Notes under the pieces: model-generated | What the model was told of the DNA's origin: nothing | Seen by the model: only the letters and a program-made list of their open reading frames with translations | The model's database searches: none | Source: Nannocystis sp. | GTDB taxonomy: Bacteria; Myxococcota_A; Polyangia; Nannocystales; Nannocystaceae | DNA length: 64,000 nucleotides | Reading direction: 5' to 3' | Assembly (NCBI GenBank): GCA_016712315.1 | Contig: JADJRG010000022.1 | Location: 620,001 to 684,000, forward strand | Shown here: positions 19,186 through 28,823 of the stretch, one piece after another | How the letters are laid out: each line of letters opens with the position of its first letter | Numbering within the stretch: the stretch's first letter is position 1 | Made by a program: the position numbers and the translations under genes

Positions 19186-19226
19186 GCGGGCGACCCTCCA
19201 GCCCGCGTGGGCGCAGATCCGCGCCC
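19186..19226 (+). terminator. Two tandem hairpins after the ABC-2 operon
   Basis: GCGGGC (19186) pairs with GCCCGC (19201) around a 9-base loop, and GGGCGC (19209) pairs with GCGCCC (19221) around a 6-base loop. Both lie immediately after the stop codon. Neither has a U-tract, which is common for GC-rich genomes. Confidence 0.45.
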
Positions 19227-19311
19227 TCACAGCGGGCCCCGACCAGCGGCGCGAACATGTCCATGAGGCCATCTTAGCCCGCGTGTTACGATCGTCCGAG
19301 GGGCGCCGCGG

Positions 19312-22095
19312 ATGGTCGAACGAGCGCAGAGCAGCGGCTTCGAGGCGACGCTCGCGATCGCCAGCGCCGAAGGGCTCGCGCACACGCAGCGCGGCGGCGA
19401 GGCCCCCGGACGCGCCGAACCTGGCGCCCGGATCAGCCGCTATCTCATCCTCGACGAGCTCGGCCGCGGCGGCATGGGGATCGTCTACGCCGCGTATGAC
19501 CCGCAGCTCGATCGCAAGGTCGCGATCAAGGTGATCAGCGTCGACGCCTTGGCCGCCAGCGACGAGGCCCGCTCAGAGGCCCAGGCGCGCCTCCTCCGCG
19601 AGGCTCAAGCGATGGCGCGACTCCACCACCCCAACGTCGTCGCTGTCTACGACGTCGGCAGCGCGGCCAACGACATCTTCATCGCGATGGAGCTGGTCGT
19701 CGGCGGCACCGTCCGCGAGTGGCTCTCCGCCGCGCCGCGCAGCGTCGCCGAGCGCCTCCGCGTCTTCATCGACGTCGGACACGGGCTCTCCGCCGCCCAC
19801 GCCGCGGGCCTCGTGCACCGCGACCTCAAGCCCGACAACCTCCTCATCGACCGCAGCGGCGCCGTCAAGATCGCCGACTTCGGGCTCGCGAGGCGCATCG
19901 AAGCGGCGGATGAGCCCGCGCTCGTCGCGGCGAAGCCCCCCGGCGGCGGCGAACTCACCCAGGGCGGCGCGCTCCTAGGCACGCCCGCCTACATGGCGCC
20001 GGAGCAGCACCTCGCGCTCACCGCCGACGAGCGCAGCGATCAATACGCCCTCTGTGTCGCCCTCTACGAGGCCTTATACGGCCGCCGACCTGTCCAGGGC
20101 GAGACCCTCCAGCAGCTCCGCGCGCGCGCCGTACAGGGTCGGATCGATCCGCCGCCGCAGGGATCGGGTGTACCGCGGTGGATCTGGCCGCTGCTCGCTC
20201 GCGGCCTCGCCACCGACCCCGCCGCCCGCTGGCCCTCAATTCGCGAGCTCACCCGTCGACTCGGCCGCGACCCTCAACGCAACCGTCGGCGCGCGCTCCT
20301 CGCCAGCGGCCTCGTCGTCACGCTCGCCGCGGCCGCGGGCGGCGGTCATCAGCTCCAGCGAGCCCGCGCCGCGGCGGAGATGACGGAGTGTCGCGCCCCT
20401 GAGGACGACCTGAGGGCGCTCCTCACCGCGCCGCGCCGCGAGGGGCTCCGAAGGGCGATCACCGCCGCGAGCGGCGACGACGCCGCCGGCAAGATCGATC
20501 TCATCGAGGGCGCGCTCGACGGCTTCATCGAGCGCTGGATCGATCTCCACGCGGCGAGCTGCGCCGCGGTGCTCGTCGACCGGACGGTCACCCTCGAGCT
20601 CAAGGAGCTGCGCGATCGCTGCGCGGAGAGGCAACACCAGGAGGTCGTCGCCGTCGTCGAGCTCCTCGTCGACGCCGACGGCGCGGTGGTCGAGCGGCTC
20701 CACGACATCGCCTCCCAGCTCCCGCGCCCTGAGCGCTGCGACAGCGTCGCGTACCTCGCCGAGCTCGGCCGAGGGGACGCCCAGAGCGCCCGCGATCCGC
20801 GGATCGAGCGGGTCCATCGCGCCCTCTTTCGCGTCTACGCCGAGGCCAACGCCGGGCGCTTCCAGATCGCGCTCGATCGCGCGCTGCCGCTGCTTGCCGA
20901 CGCCGAGGCGATCGGGAACCGATATCTGCGCGCCGACGTCGGCGCCGCGGTCGGTCGGATCTACGCGGATCTCGGCGATCTCACCGCGTCCGAGGCGCAC
21001 TACCTCCACGCCATCACCGACGCCCTCGCCGCCGACGCCACGGTCATCGCCGCCGAGGTCGCCAACCAAATGGTCTATCTAGACGGCGTGCTCCGCGGGC
21101 GCCTCGCCGACGCCGAGCGCTGGATCGCGATCGCCGACGGGCTCATCACGCGCACCCAGGACGATGATCTCCGGCTCCAGCACCTCAACTACCGCGGCAT
21201 CCTCCACAGCCAGGGCAATGACCCTGTCGAGGGGCTCCAGGTGCTCGACGAGGCGCTCGTCTTGGCCGATCGCCTCAAGATCGGCCGCCACGATCGCGCC
21301 TCTCTCCTCAACAACCGCGGCGTCTTGCTCATGGGGAGCGGCCGCCTCGCCGAGGCGCTCGCGTCGCACGAGGAGGCGCTCCGCCACCTCCGAAGCGGCC
21401 GCACCTCGCACCCTGACATCGCCCTCACCCTCAACGGGATCGCCACCATCCACCTCCTCCGAGGCGAGCTGAACGCCGCGATCGATCGCTTCCACGAGGC
21501 CCTCGCGCTGCAAGAGCAGCTCCTCGGCGTCGATCACCCGATCCTCGCGCTCACGCTCTTCAACCTCGGCGGCGCGGAGCTCGAGGCGCGCAGGCTCGAC
21601 GACGCCCGCGCCCACGCCGAGCGCGCGAGGGCGCTGATCGAGGCCAACATGCCGCCCGATCACCTCCTCTTCGGCTACCTCGCCGCCTTACAGGGGTATC
21701 TGCGGCTCCACGGCGATCACGATCCGGTCGCCGCCAAGGAGCGGTGCGCTCGCGGCCTCGGGCTGCTCGAGTCGAACCTCGGCGAACGCCACTCGCACAT
21801 CGCCTATCCGCTGATCTGCCTCGCCGAGACCGAGCTGGAGCTCGGAGACGCCGCGAGCGCCCGTCGCCACGCGGAGCGAGCCCTCGCGCTTCAGGGCGAC
21901 GCCCTCGACGTCGCCCTCGCCGATCGAGCGCACGCCCGCGCCGCGCTCGCACGCGCCCTCACCGGCCTCGGTATGGCTGAGCTCGCGCGACCGCTCGCCG
22001 ATGAGGCGCTCGCGCTCTTCCGCGCCGCTGGCGACGCCTTCGTCGATCGCGTCGAGGAGCTCACGCGGTGGCGCGCCGAGCACCTCCCTGGCTGA
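19312..22095 (+). CDS. Ser/Thr protein kinase with TPR repeats (membrane-anchored)
   Basis: 927 residues. The Hanks-type kinase domain spans about 44-310: glycine loop GRGGMG, VAIK lysine about 73, catalytic loop VHRDLKPDN (Asp about 171), DFGLA (about 189) and activation-loop end GTPAYMAPEQ. It should be active. A single membrane helix (about 326-345, LLASGLVVTLAAAAGG) separates it from a roughly 570-residue C-terminal region. That region contains tetratricopeptide-like helical repeats, clearest from about 590 to 900 (for example LAEALASHEEALRHLR and LNAAIDRFHEALALQE). This kinase-TM-TPR plan is common in myxobacteria. The repeats would bind protein partners. Substrates are unknown. Confidence 0.93.
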   Translation: MVERAQSSGFEATLAIASAEGLAHTQRGGEAPGRAEPGARISRYLILDELGRGGMGIVYAAYDPQLDRKVAIKVISVDALAASDEARSEAQARLLREAQAMARLHHPNVVAVYDVGSAANDIFIAMELVVGGTVREWLSAAPRSVAERLRVFIDVGHGLSAAHAAGLVHRDLKPDNLLIDRSGAVKIADFGLARRIEAADEPALVAAKPPGGGELTQGGALLGTPAYMAPEQHLALTADERSDQYALCVALYEALYGRRPVQGETLQQLRARAVQGRIDPPPQGSGVPRWIWPLLARGLATDPAARWPSIRELTRRLGRDPQRNRRRALLASGLVVTLAAAAGGGHQLQRARAAAEMTECRAPEDDLRALLTAPRREGLRRAITAASGDDAAGKIDLIEGALDGFIERWIDLHAASCAAVLVDRTVTLELKELRDRCAERQHQEVVAVVELLVDADGAVVERLHDIASQLPRPERCDSVAYLAELGRGDAQSARDPRIERVHRALFRVYAEANAGRFQIALDRALPLLADAEAIGNRYLRADVGAAVGRIYADLGDLTASEAHYLHAITDALAADATVIAAEVANQMVYLDGVLRGRLADAERWIAIADGLITRTQDDDLRLQHLNYRGILHSQGNDPVEGLQVLDEALVLADRLKIGRHDRASLLNNRGVLLMGSGRLAEALASHEEALRHLRSGRTSHPDIALTLNGIATIHLLRGELNAAIDRFHEALALQEQLLGVDHPILALTLFNLGGAELEARRLDDARAHAERARALIEANMPPDHLLFGYLAALQGYLRLHGDHDPVAAKERCARGLGLLESNLGERHSHIAYPLICLAETELELGDAASARRHAERALALQGDALDVALADRAHARAALARALTGLGMAELARPLADEALALFRAAGDAFVDRVEELTRWRAEHLPG

Positions 22096-22112
22096 AGCGC
22101 CGCCGATCGCGT

Positions 22113-22134
22113 CGTGGTCTCGCCGCCGACCACG
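22113..22134 (+). terminator. Hairpin after the kinase-TPR gene
   Basis: CGTGGTC and GACCACG form a perfect 7-bp stem with an 8-base loop, 18 bases after the stop codon. No U-tract. Confidence 0.4.
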
Positions 22135-22170
22135 CTCGCTCCTGACCCTACATCGTGGCATTGTCGCCCC

Positions 22171-22950
22171 ATGAACGAGCTCGCGGCCACCTTCGGCGAG
22201 GGAAAGCTCCTCATCTTCCAACCCGCCCTCGCCAGCGACACCGCGCTCGTCGTCGGCCTCGGCCTGCAGCGCTTCTGGGCGCAGGCGCTCCGCGAAGCCG
22301 GCCGCCCCGCGCTTTACTTCGTCAGCGTCGGCAAGGTCGAGCGCGCCGAGGCGGGCAGCCCGCTCGCGATCGGCGACAAGCTCGTGCTCCCGCAGGGCCC
22401 CGCTCTCCTCGAGGATCCCGCCGTCGCGGGCCTCCTCCTGCGCTTTCAAGCGCGCTGGGGGCTCAGTTGGACCTTCGAGCTCCAGGGCCCGCGCTTCACC
22501 CTCCGCGCTCGCCTCGTCGAGGCCGACGGCCAACACCTCGGCCAGCTCGCCCACTGGACGATCGAAGACGAGGTCCCCGCCCTCATCCACCACAGCTTCG
22601 AGATCCTCCACGCGTGCGCCCTCCGCACCGGGATCCGGCCCCCTTGGTCGCGCTGGCAGGAGCTCTACGGCGCCACCGACGAGGCCGCCGTCGCCGCCTT
22701 CTTCGCCGCCGTCGGCCTGCTCTCGTACGGCATTGAGGGCCAGCGCCTCGACCCGAAGCAGGTCTTCGTCACGCTCGAGCGGATCTTCAGCGCTGATCCC
22801 CGCATGCCGCACGCCCTCGACGTCGCCGCCCGCCTCTTCGCGGTCCTCGCCGAGCAAGGCGTGCCCGAGCTCGACCTCGCCCGCCACCGCCGCGAGCTCC
22901 GCCAGCTCGGCGTCCAGCTCGATCTCAAGCCCAGCGGCGCGCCCGCGTAG
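22171..22950 (+). CDS. Protein of unknown function
   Basis: 259 residues from the ATG at 22171. I do not recognise a family. It has no signal peptide and no clear membrane helix. The N-terminal part alternates strands and helices (KLLIFQPALASDTALVVGLGLQRFW); the middle has a run of beta-rich segments ending HWTIEDEVPALIHHSFEILHACALRTG. The C-terminal 90 residues are helical, with a leucine-rich DLARHRRELRQLGVQLDL. The balanced residue composition and third-position G/C bias support a real gene. It follows the kinase-TPR gene by 75 bases with a hairpin between, so it is probably transcribed separately. Confidence 0.65.
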   Translation: MNELAATFGEGKLLIFQPALASDTALVVGLGLQRFWAQALREAGRPALYFVSVGKVERAEAGSPLAIGDKLVLPQGPALLEDPAVAGLLLRFQARWGLSWTFELQGPRFTLRARLVEADGQHLGQLAHWTIEDEVPALIHHSFEILHACALRTGIRPPWSRWQELYGATDEAAVAAFFAAVGLLSYGIEGQRLDPKQVFVTLERIFSADPRMPHALDVAARLFAVLAEQGVPELDLARHRRELRQLGVQLDLKPSGAPA

Positions 22951-22966
22951 GAGCGCTCCCAGGCGC

Positions 22967-23761
22967 TCAGAAGTCGCAGATCTGCTCGACCATCGTCGCC
23001 TCATCGAGGCACGTCACCGGGTTCTGCAGCTCGTCGCAGGTGAGCGCCCCAAGGCAGGAGAAGTACGCCTCCACCGCCGCCCCGCACGCCGGGTCCTGCC
23101 CGTTGCCGAACAGATACGCGACCTTGCAGTCGAGCAAGCACCCGGGATCCGCCACCTGACACTTCTCGGCCTGTGCGCACCAATCCGTGCAGAACCCCGG
23201 CGTCTCCTCCTCTAACACGCACCCTGGAGGATCGTCGGAGACCGCGGGCGCCAGGCTGTCGCACGGGTTCGGCTCATCGGCGAACAACGCCGCCAGCTCC
23301 AGGCACTCGAGACCTGCCCCACAAGACAGATACGCCTCGATCGCCGCGCTACACACCGGCCCGATCGACGACAGCACATCGACATACTCGGCGCACTCGC
23401 TCAGGCACGGACGCGCCTCGCCGCCGCACTCCACCGCGCGCCCGCAGAACTCCAGGCAAACCTCCGGCGACCCGCCCGTCGTGTCCCCCGTCGTGCCGGC
23501 CGTCGTCTCATCGCCTGTCGTCGTCGACGTCGTCACGTCGCCCGTCGTCGTCGTCGAGGTCGAGGTCGAGGTCGAGGTCGTCGAGGTCGTCGCGTCCGTC
23601 GTCGAGGTCGACTCAGTCTCGCCCGCGCTCGTCGAGCCCGTCGTCGTCGACGTCGACGTCTCGCCCTCGCTCGCGCTGCTCGTCGAGTCGCCGCTACAGC
23701 CGACCGACAGCGCCAACGAGCCACATACAAGCCAACGACCCAAGGCATGCAGAGTATTCAT
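22967..23761 (-). CDS. Secreted lipoprotein with Thr-rich linker and tandem 8-Cys modules
   Basis: 264 residues from the ATG at 23761; a longer start at 23809 is possible but breaks the signal peptide. The lipoprotein signal ends LALSVGC (Cys about 22). A Thr/Ser-rich linker of some 75 residues follows. The rest contains two modules with exactly the same cysteine spacing, C-x3-C-x5-C-x6-C-x3-C-x13-C-x9-C-x5-C, the first starting at VCLEFC and the second at FCTDWC. Both contain an EAY[LF]SC segment. The modules are probably disulfide-stabilised and exposed outside the cell. Function unknown. It is convergent with the preceding gene (16-base gap). Confidence 0.8.
   Translation of the reverse strand: MNTLHALGRWLVCGSLALSVGCSGDSTSSASEGETSTSTTTGSTSAGETESTSTTDATTSTTSTSTSTSTTTTGDVTTSTTTGDETTAGTTGDTTGGSPEVCLEFCGRAVECGGEARPCLSECAEYVDVLSSIGPVCSAAIEAYLSCGAGLECLELAALFADEPNPCDSLAPAVSDDPPGCVLEEETPGFCTDWCAQAEKCQVADPGCLLDCKVAYLFGNGQDPACGAAVEAYFSCLGALTCDELQNPVTCLDEATMVEQICDF
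23314..23329. repeat. Copy of the dispersed 16-bp palindromic motif
   Basis: CTGCCCCACAAGACAG within the Cys-rich lipoprotein gene. Read on the coding strand it starts CTGTCTTGT and ends GGCAGGT, introducing TCT, TGT, GCA and GGT codons in a row. Confidence 0.4.
23540..23592. repeat. GTC/GAG trinucleotide-hexanucleotide repeat tract
   Basis: Imperfect GTCGTC and GAGGTC units encode, on the minus strand, the TSTSTSTTTT linker of the lipoprotein. All units are multiples of three, so copy changes would alter linker length and not the reading frame. Confidence 0.6.
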
Positions 23762-23925
23762 CGCAGTCCATCCTCGCCGCGCCCGCGGCTCTCTCGCCCA
23801 GCATGCCACAGCGGCCGCGTCGTGCTCACCCGCCGCGGCGCTCGATCGACGCGCGCATCAACGCCCGCCTGGCTGCACGAACTCGCCCGTTGTCACCATC
23901 GCGAGCGCCATGCAAACCTGCCGCG

Positions 23926-24385
23926 ATGGAAAATGAGACCTTCCCCGCCCACAGCGGCGCTCGTACCGCCCTCAACATCGCGGCGGTGCTGATGATCCTC
24001 CTCGTGGTCACCGCCCCCCTGGGCCTCTACATCATCGTCCAGGTCAACCGCGGCCAGCTCAAGATCACCGACAAGGGGGTCAGCGCCCTCAGCCCGGCCG
24101 GGATCTCGAACGTCAGCTTCGACTTCGCCGAGATCGAGCGCCTCGGCCTCTGTCGGATCCGCGTCGTCGCCGCCGGCATCGGCGGCTTCCTCGCCCGTAA
24201 GAAGGTCGGCGGCGACGAGGCCGTCAACCTCTGCGTCGTGCTCAAGGGCGGTCGTCGCCGCCTCTTCACCGCCTCGATGTTCGAGGGCTACGAGCGCGCG
24301 ATCGAGGCGATCACCGCGCGCTCTGGCCGCCCGCTCGAGCAGTTCGAGGCCGGCGCCTTCGGCGTCAAGTGGCCCAAAGGTCAGC

Positions 24386-24396
<11 letters not shown>
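23926..24396 (+). CDS. Small membrane protein, possibly with a PH-like domain
   Basis: 156 residues from ATG 23926. A strong hydrophobic helix (about 16-40, IAAVLMILLVVTAPLGLYIIV) is followed by about 115 residues rich in short strands (GQLKITDKGVSALSP, ISNVSFDFAEIERLGL) and a final helix (YERAIEAITARSG). The pattern looks like bacterial PH-like domains tethered to the membrane; this is a fold guess, not a family match. The last 11 bases overlap the 3' end of the convergent fumarase gene. Confidence 0.6.
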
Positions 24397-26026
<1,630 letters not shown>

Positions 26027-26034
26027 CGCCGCCG

Positions 26035-26040
26035 AGCATA
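26035..26040 (-). promoter_or_regulatory. -10-like TATGCT before the fumarase start
   Basis: On the minus strand TATGCT ends 8 bases before the ATG (26026), predicting a leaderless or nearly leaderless fumarase mRNA. No good -35 is visible. Confidence 0.35.
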
Positions 26041-26157
26041 AACGATCTCAACGCGCCCTCAGGTGGATATCCAAGCGCCGACCCGGCAGACGCGCCCGCG
26101 CTCCGCTCCTCGCCGCGCCCTGGATCCGTCGCGCCCCCCATGCCAGGCTCAGCGCCG

Positions 26158-27048
26158 ATGCGCGCGCGAACTCGACACGGCTTGCTCGGCCTCGCCCTCC
26201 TCCTCGCCTGCGGCCAGGCCCCCGCCAGCGAGCCTCGCCCCCTCTCGCGGCCCCTCGATCACGCCCCCGCCGATCGACCCAAGGAGCCCGCCACGCCCGC
26301 TCCGTCGGCGCCGATCGCACCTGTCTCTCCGGCCAGCATCACCGCACACGCCGCCAACACCCCCGCCGATCGCTACCGCCAGCTCGCCGGCGTCGAGTAC
26401 GTCGAGCTGATCACCGGCGGCGCCGCCGCTGAAGATCGCCTGCCCCTCATCCTCGCGATCCACGGCCTCGGCGATCGCCCCGAGCGCTTCGCCGCGCTGC
26501 TCCGCCCCTTCCCGACCCCTGCCCGGATCATCCTCCCCCGCGCCTTCGATGCCGTCGACGACGGCTTCTCCTGGTTCCCGATCCGCGCCCGCTCCAAGGA
26601 CATCGACGGCCTCGCCGCCGGGATCGCCAACGCCGCCGATCGCCTCGCCCCCTTCCTCGCCGCGATCACCGCTGAGCGGCCCACCCGCGGCAAGCCGCTC
26701 GTCACCGGCTTCTCTCAGGGAGGTATGCTCTCGTTCGCGCTCGCTGTCCGTTTTCCGCAAGAGATCAGCGCCGCCGCCCCGATCGGCGGCTGGCTCCCTC
26801 CCCCCCTCTGGCCCACCACGCCCCCTCCCGAGCAGCGTCTGCCCCCGATCACCGCCTTCCACGGCGACGCTGACAACGCCGTCAAGATCGAGCCCACCCG
26901 CGCCGCCGTCCAGCACCTCGTCGGCCTCGGCTACCCTGTCGAGCTGCGCGAGTACCCCGGCGTCGCCCACGAGATCCCCGCCCAGCTCCGCGCCGATCTC
27001 TACCGCACCCTCACCGCCGCCCTCGCCGCCCAGGAGCCCCCCCGATGA
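26158..27048 (+). CDS. Alpha/beta hydrolase lipoprotein (phospholipase/carboxylesterase type)
   Basis: 296 residues from the ATG at 26158; an ATG at 26140 would add six residues. The signal ends LALLLAC, a lipobox, so the enzyme is probably lipid-anchored outside the cytoplasm. After a Pro/Ala-rich linker the hydrolase domain shows LPLILAIHGLGDRPE (oxyanion hole), the nucleophile elbow GFSQGG (Ser about 189), the acid in FHGDADNAV and the His in GVAHEIP, which is the full PF02230-like triad. It hydrolyses esters; the natural substrate is unknown. Its stop overlaps the next gene's ATG (ATGA), so it is translationally coupled to the M48 protease. Confidence 0.85.
   Translation: MRARTRHGLLGLALLLACGQAPASEPRPLSRPLDHAPADRPKEPATPAPSAPIAPVSPASITAHAANTPADRYRQLAGVEYVELITGGAAAEDRLPLILAIHGLGDRPERFAALLRPFPTPARIILPRAFDAVDDGFSWFPIRARSKDIDGLAAGIANAADRLAPFLAAITAERPTRGKPLVTGFSQGGMLSFALAVRFPQEISAAAPIGGWLPPPLWPTTPPPEQRLPPITAFHGDADNAVKIEPTRAAVQHLVGLGYPVELREYPGVAHEIPAQLRADLYRTLTAALAAQEPPR
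26321..26336. repeat. Copy of the dispersed 16-bp palindromic motif
   Basis: CTGTCTCTCCGGCCAG, preceded by CAC, in the linker region of the hydrolase lipoprotein. Confidence 0.35.
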
Positions 27049-27932
27049 CCACCACCGCCCCCGGCGCCCCGCCGCGTCGTCGCAAGCTCAAGACCTACCC
27101 TGGCCTTTCGGCCAGCCAGTTCATGCACCCCTGGGACATCAAGGCCACCGACGGTCTACGCGCCGTCCCTGGCTTCGACAAGCTCGTCGGCAAGGTCATG
27201 GAGTACGCCTTTGAGCGCGTCTATTACCTGCAAAACATCGCCGACAACGTCCGCGTCACCGAGCGCATGTTCCCTCGCCTCTACCGCTACTTGCGCTGGG
27301 GCTGCGCCATCCTCGGCGTCGACGAGCCTGAGCTCTACGTCAGCATGGATCCCGTCCCCAACGCCTTCACCTACGGCCACAAGCGCCCCTTCATCGTCCT
27401 CACCTCGGGCCTCGTCGACATGCTCGACGAAGAGGAGCGCTTCTACGTGATCGGCCACGAGCTCGGCCACATCAAGTGCGAGCACGTCCTCTACACCGTC
27501 GTCGCCCAGAACCTCGCCGCGATCCTCGACGTCGTCGGCCAGGCCACCCTCGGCATCGGCGCCCTCTTGGGCGCCGGCCTCGCCCTCCCTCTCTACGACT
27601 GGTACCGCAAGGCCGAGCTAAGCGCCGACCGAGCCGCGCTCCTCTGCGTCCAGGACAAGGACGTCGCGATCCGCACCTTCATGAAGCTCGCCGGCGGCGC
27701 CTCCAAGCTCTACGCCGAGATGGATCAGCAGGAGTTCCTCCGCCAGATCCGCGCCTACGAGGACGCCGACGACTCCAACCTCAACCGCGCCTACAAGGTC
27801 CTGATCACCGCCTTCCGCACCCACCCCTTCCCGATCATGCGCGCCAAGCACCTCGACGCCTGGATCGCCGAAGGAGGCTTCCAAGCCCTCGCCGGCTTCG
27901 ACCCCACCCCCGCCGACCTCCTCCCTCCTTGA
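27045..27932 (+). CDS. M48 family zinc metallopeptidase
   Basis: 295 residues. The zinc site HELGH is in YVIGHELGHIKCEH (about 143-156), and the third ligand is probably the Glu in the downstream KAELSADRAALL. Two hydrophobic segments after the active site (about 160-185) could hold the protein at the membrane, as in HtpX/Ste24-like proteases, but the N-terminal membrane helices of HtpX are missing. It is therefore a shorter soluble-start form. Coupled to the esterase gene by ATGA, it probably works in the same envelope process; the target proteins are unknown. Confidence 0.88.
   Translation: MTTTAPGAPPRRRKLKTYPGLSASQFMHPWDIKATDGLRAVPGFDKLVGKVMEYAFERVYYLQNIADNVRVTERMFPRLYRYLRWGCAILGVDEPELYVSMDPVPNAFTYGHKRPFIVLTSGLVDMLDEEERFYVIGHELGHIKCEHVLYTVVAQNLAAILDVVGQATLGIGALLGAGLALPLYDWYRKAELSADRAALLCVQDKDVAIRTFMKLAGGASKLYAEMDQQEFLRQIRAYEDADDSNLNRAYKVLITAFRTHPFPIMRAKHLDAWIAEGGFQALAGFDPTPADLLPP
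27100..27115. repeat. Perfect 6-bp-stem version of the dispersed motif
   Basis: CTGGCC-TTTC-GGCCAG inside the M48 gene, related to the CTGTC form but with both arms changed so that pairing is kept. Confidence 0.35.
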
Positions 27933-28103
27933 GGGCCCACCTGCCAACTTGGAGATCAGATCACCAATCCTACGCGCATTCACCGCCCCCACCCACCACG
28001 GTGGCCCCGTTGAAGAGAGATTAATTCGTGGAGCGGTCTGAACACGTCACAACCCCCCGGCGAGCTCGCAAGGGCTAGCCGGCCCCATTAAACCAAACAA
28101 GAA
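27933..28103. other. Non-coding gap with lower GC
   Basis: No gene is visible. The stretch contains AT-richer patches (AGAGATTAATTCG, CATTAAACCAAACAAG) unlike the flanking genes, and leads into the 30-bp palindrome. It may be the left border of an acquired segment carrying the Abi-like gene. Confidence 0.4.
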
Positions 28104-28133
28104 GGCTGTGTGAGGAGATCTCCTCACACAGCC
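28104..28133. terminator. Perfect 30-bp palindrome (terminator or element end)
   Basis: GGCTGTGTGAGGA and TCCTCACACAGCC are exact complements around GATC, so a transcript forms a 13-bp stem with a 4-base loop. Read on the minus strand it is followed by T-rich TTCTTGTTTGGTTT, a good intrinsic terminator for transcripts arriving from the RND side. On the plus strand it could end the M48 transcript or shape the leader of the Abi-like gene. Confidence 0.6.
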
Positions 28134-28175
28134 CTCGCTTTACCTCGGCCGCATGCAAGCAGAGGCGCATCCGAG

Positions 28176-28823
28176 ATGTACCGGAAGAACCTACCAGTCC
28201 GAACCGATGCCGTCAACCAGGTCACTCCCTCGCTGGACATGGCCCTCTCCGGACCACGAATGAGGACCTATCTGCGTGCCACGGGGAACTGTCGAGAAAA
28301 AGCCCTCGCGCTTCACCGCTGGAACGGCCAAGCAGGCGCCCTCTTTCACTACCCGATACAGCTCTTCGAGCTGACTCTGCGCAACAGCGTCTCCGCAGCG
28401 CTGTCCAGCCGTCTTGGCGAGGATCGCTGGTTCACGAGTGACCTACTCCCCCAGACCTCTCGAGACCTTATCGCGAAGACGCAGGCCGAAGGGGCAAAAA
28501 CGGCTCCTGATACCATCGCGCGCCTATCTTTGGGCTTCTGGGTCGCCCTCCACCACAAGAGGTGCGCGGAGCTCTGGCGACGAGCGACGCACGAGGCGTA
28601 CACCGTCAAGCTCTCGCAAAAAATCGTCGGAAGCCGCCTCAACGAGCTCAAGAAGTTGCGCAATCGCATAGCGCACCACGAGCCCGTCTTGCGCTACGAG
28701 CTGGCTCAGCTCTACTCAGACCTCCTCGACGCGGTTTCGTGGATGAACCCCGCGGCGAGGGACGAGATCGAAGCCGTAAGTACGCCGGCGCTCATGAGTC
28801 ACCTGGCCGCGCGCCCAGCCTAA
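28176..28823 (+). CDS. Abi-like protein (HEPN-type abortive infection family)
   Basis: 215 residues from the ATG at 28176; a GTG at 28110 lies inside the palindrome and is unlikely. The pattern MALSGPRMRTYLRATGNCREKALALHRWN, then LFELTLRNSVSAAL, matches the start of Abi-like (Abi_2 type) proteins. The end has LKKLRNRIAHHEPVL, the R-x4-H motif of HEPN ribonuclease-like folds. Family members are linked to phage abortive infection or toxin functions; no antitoxin gene is seen next to it. Codon use is less GC-rich than in all neighbours (AAA, TTA, AGA, CTT codons), suggesting horizontal acquisition. Its stop overlaps the convergent RND gene by four bases. Confidence 0.75.
   Translation: MYRKNLPVRTDAVNQVTPSLDMALSGPRMRTYLRATGNCREKALALHRWNGQAGALFHYPIQLFELTLRNSVSAALSSRLGEDRWFTSDLLPQTSRDLIAKTQAEGAKTAPDTIARLSLGFWVALHHKRCAELWRRATHEAYTVKLSQKIVGSRLNELKKLRNRIAHHEPVLRYELAQLYSDLLDAVSWMNPAARDEIEAVSTPALMSHLAARPA

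Noticed and set aside
7231..23327. Identical 12-mer GCCCCACAAGAC in two genes as proof of repeat mobility
   Set aside because: In 64 kb of such GC-rich sequence many identical 12-mer pairs are expected by chance, so this alone proves nothing.
28110..28175. GTG at 28110 as start of the Abi-like gene
   Set aside because: It lies inside the palindrome arm, and the extra residues do not match the family; the ATG at 28176 is better.
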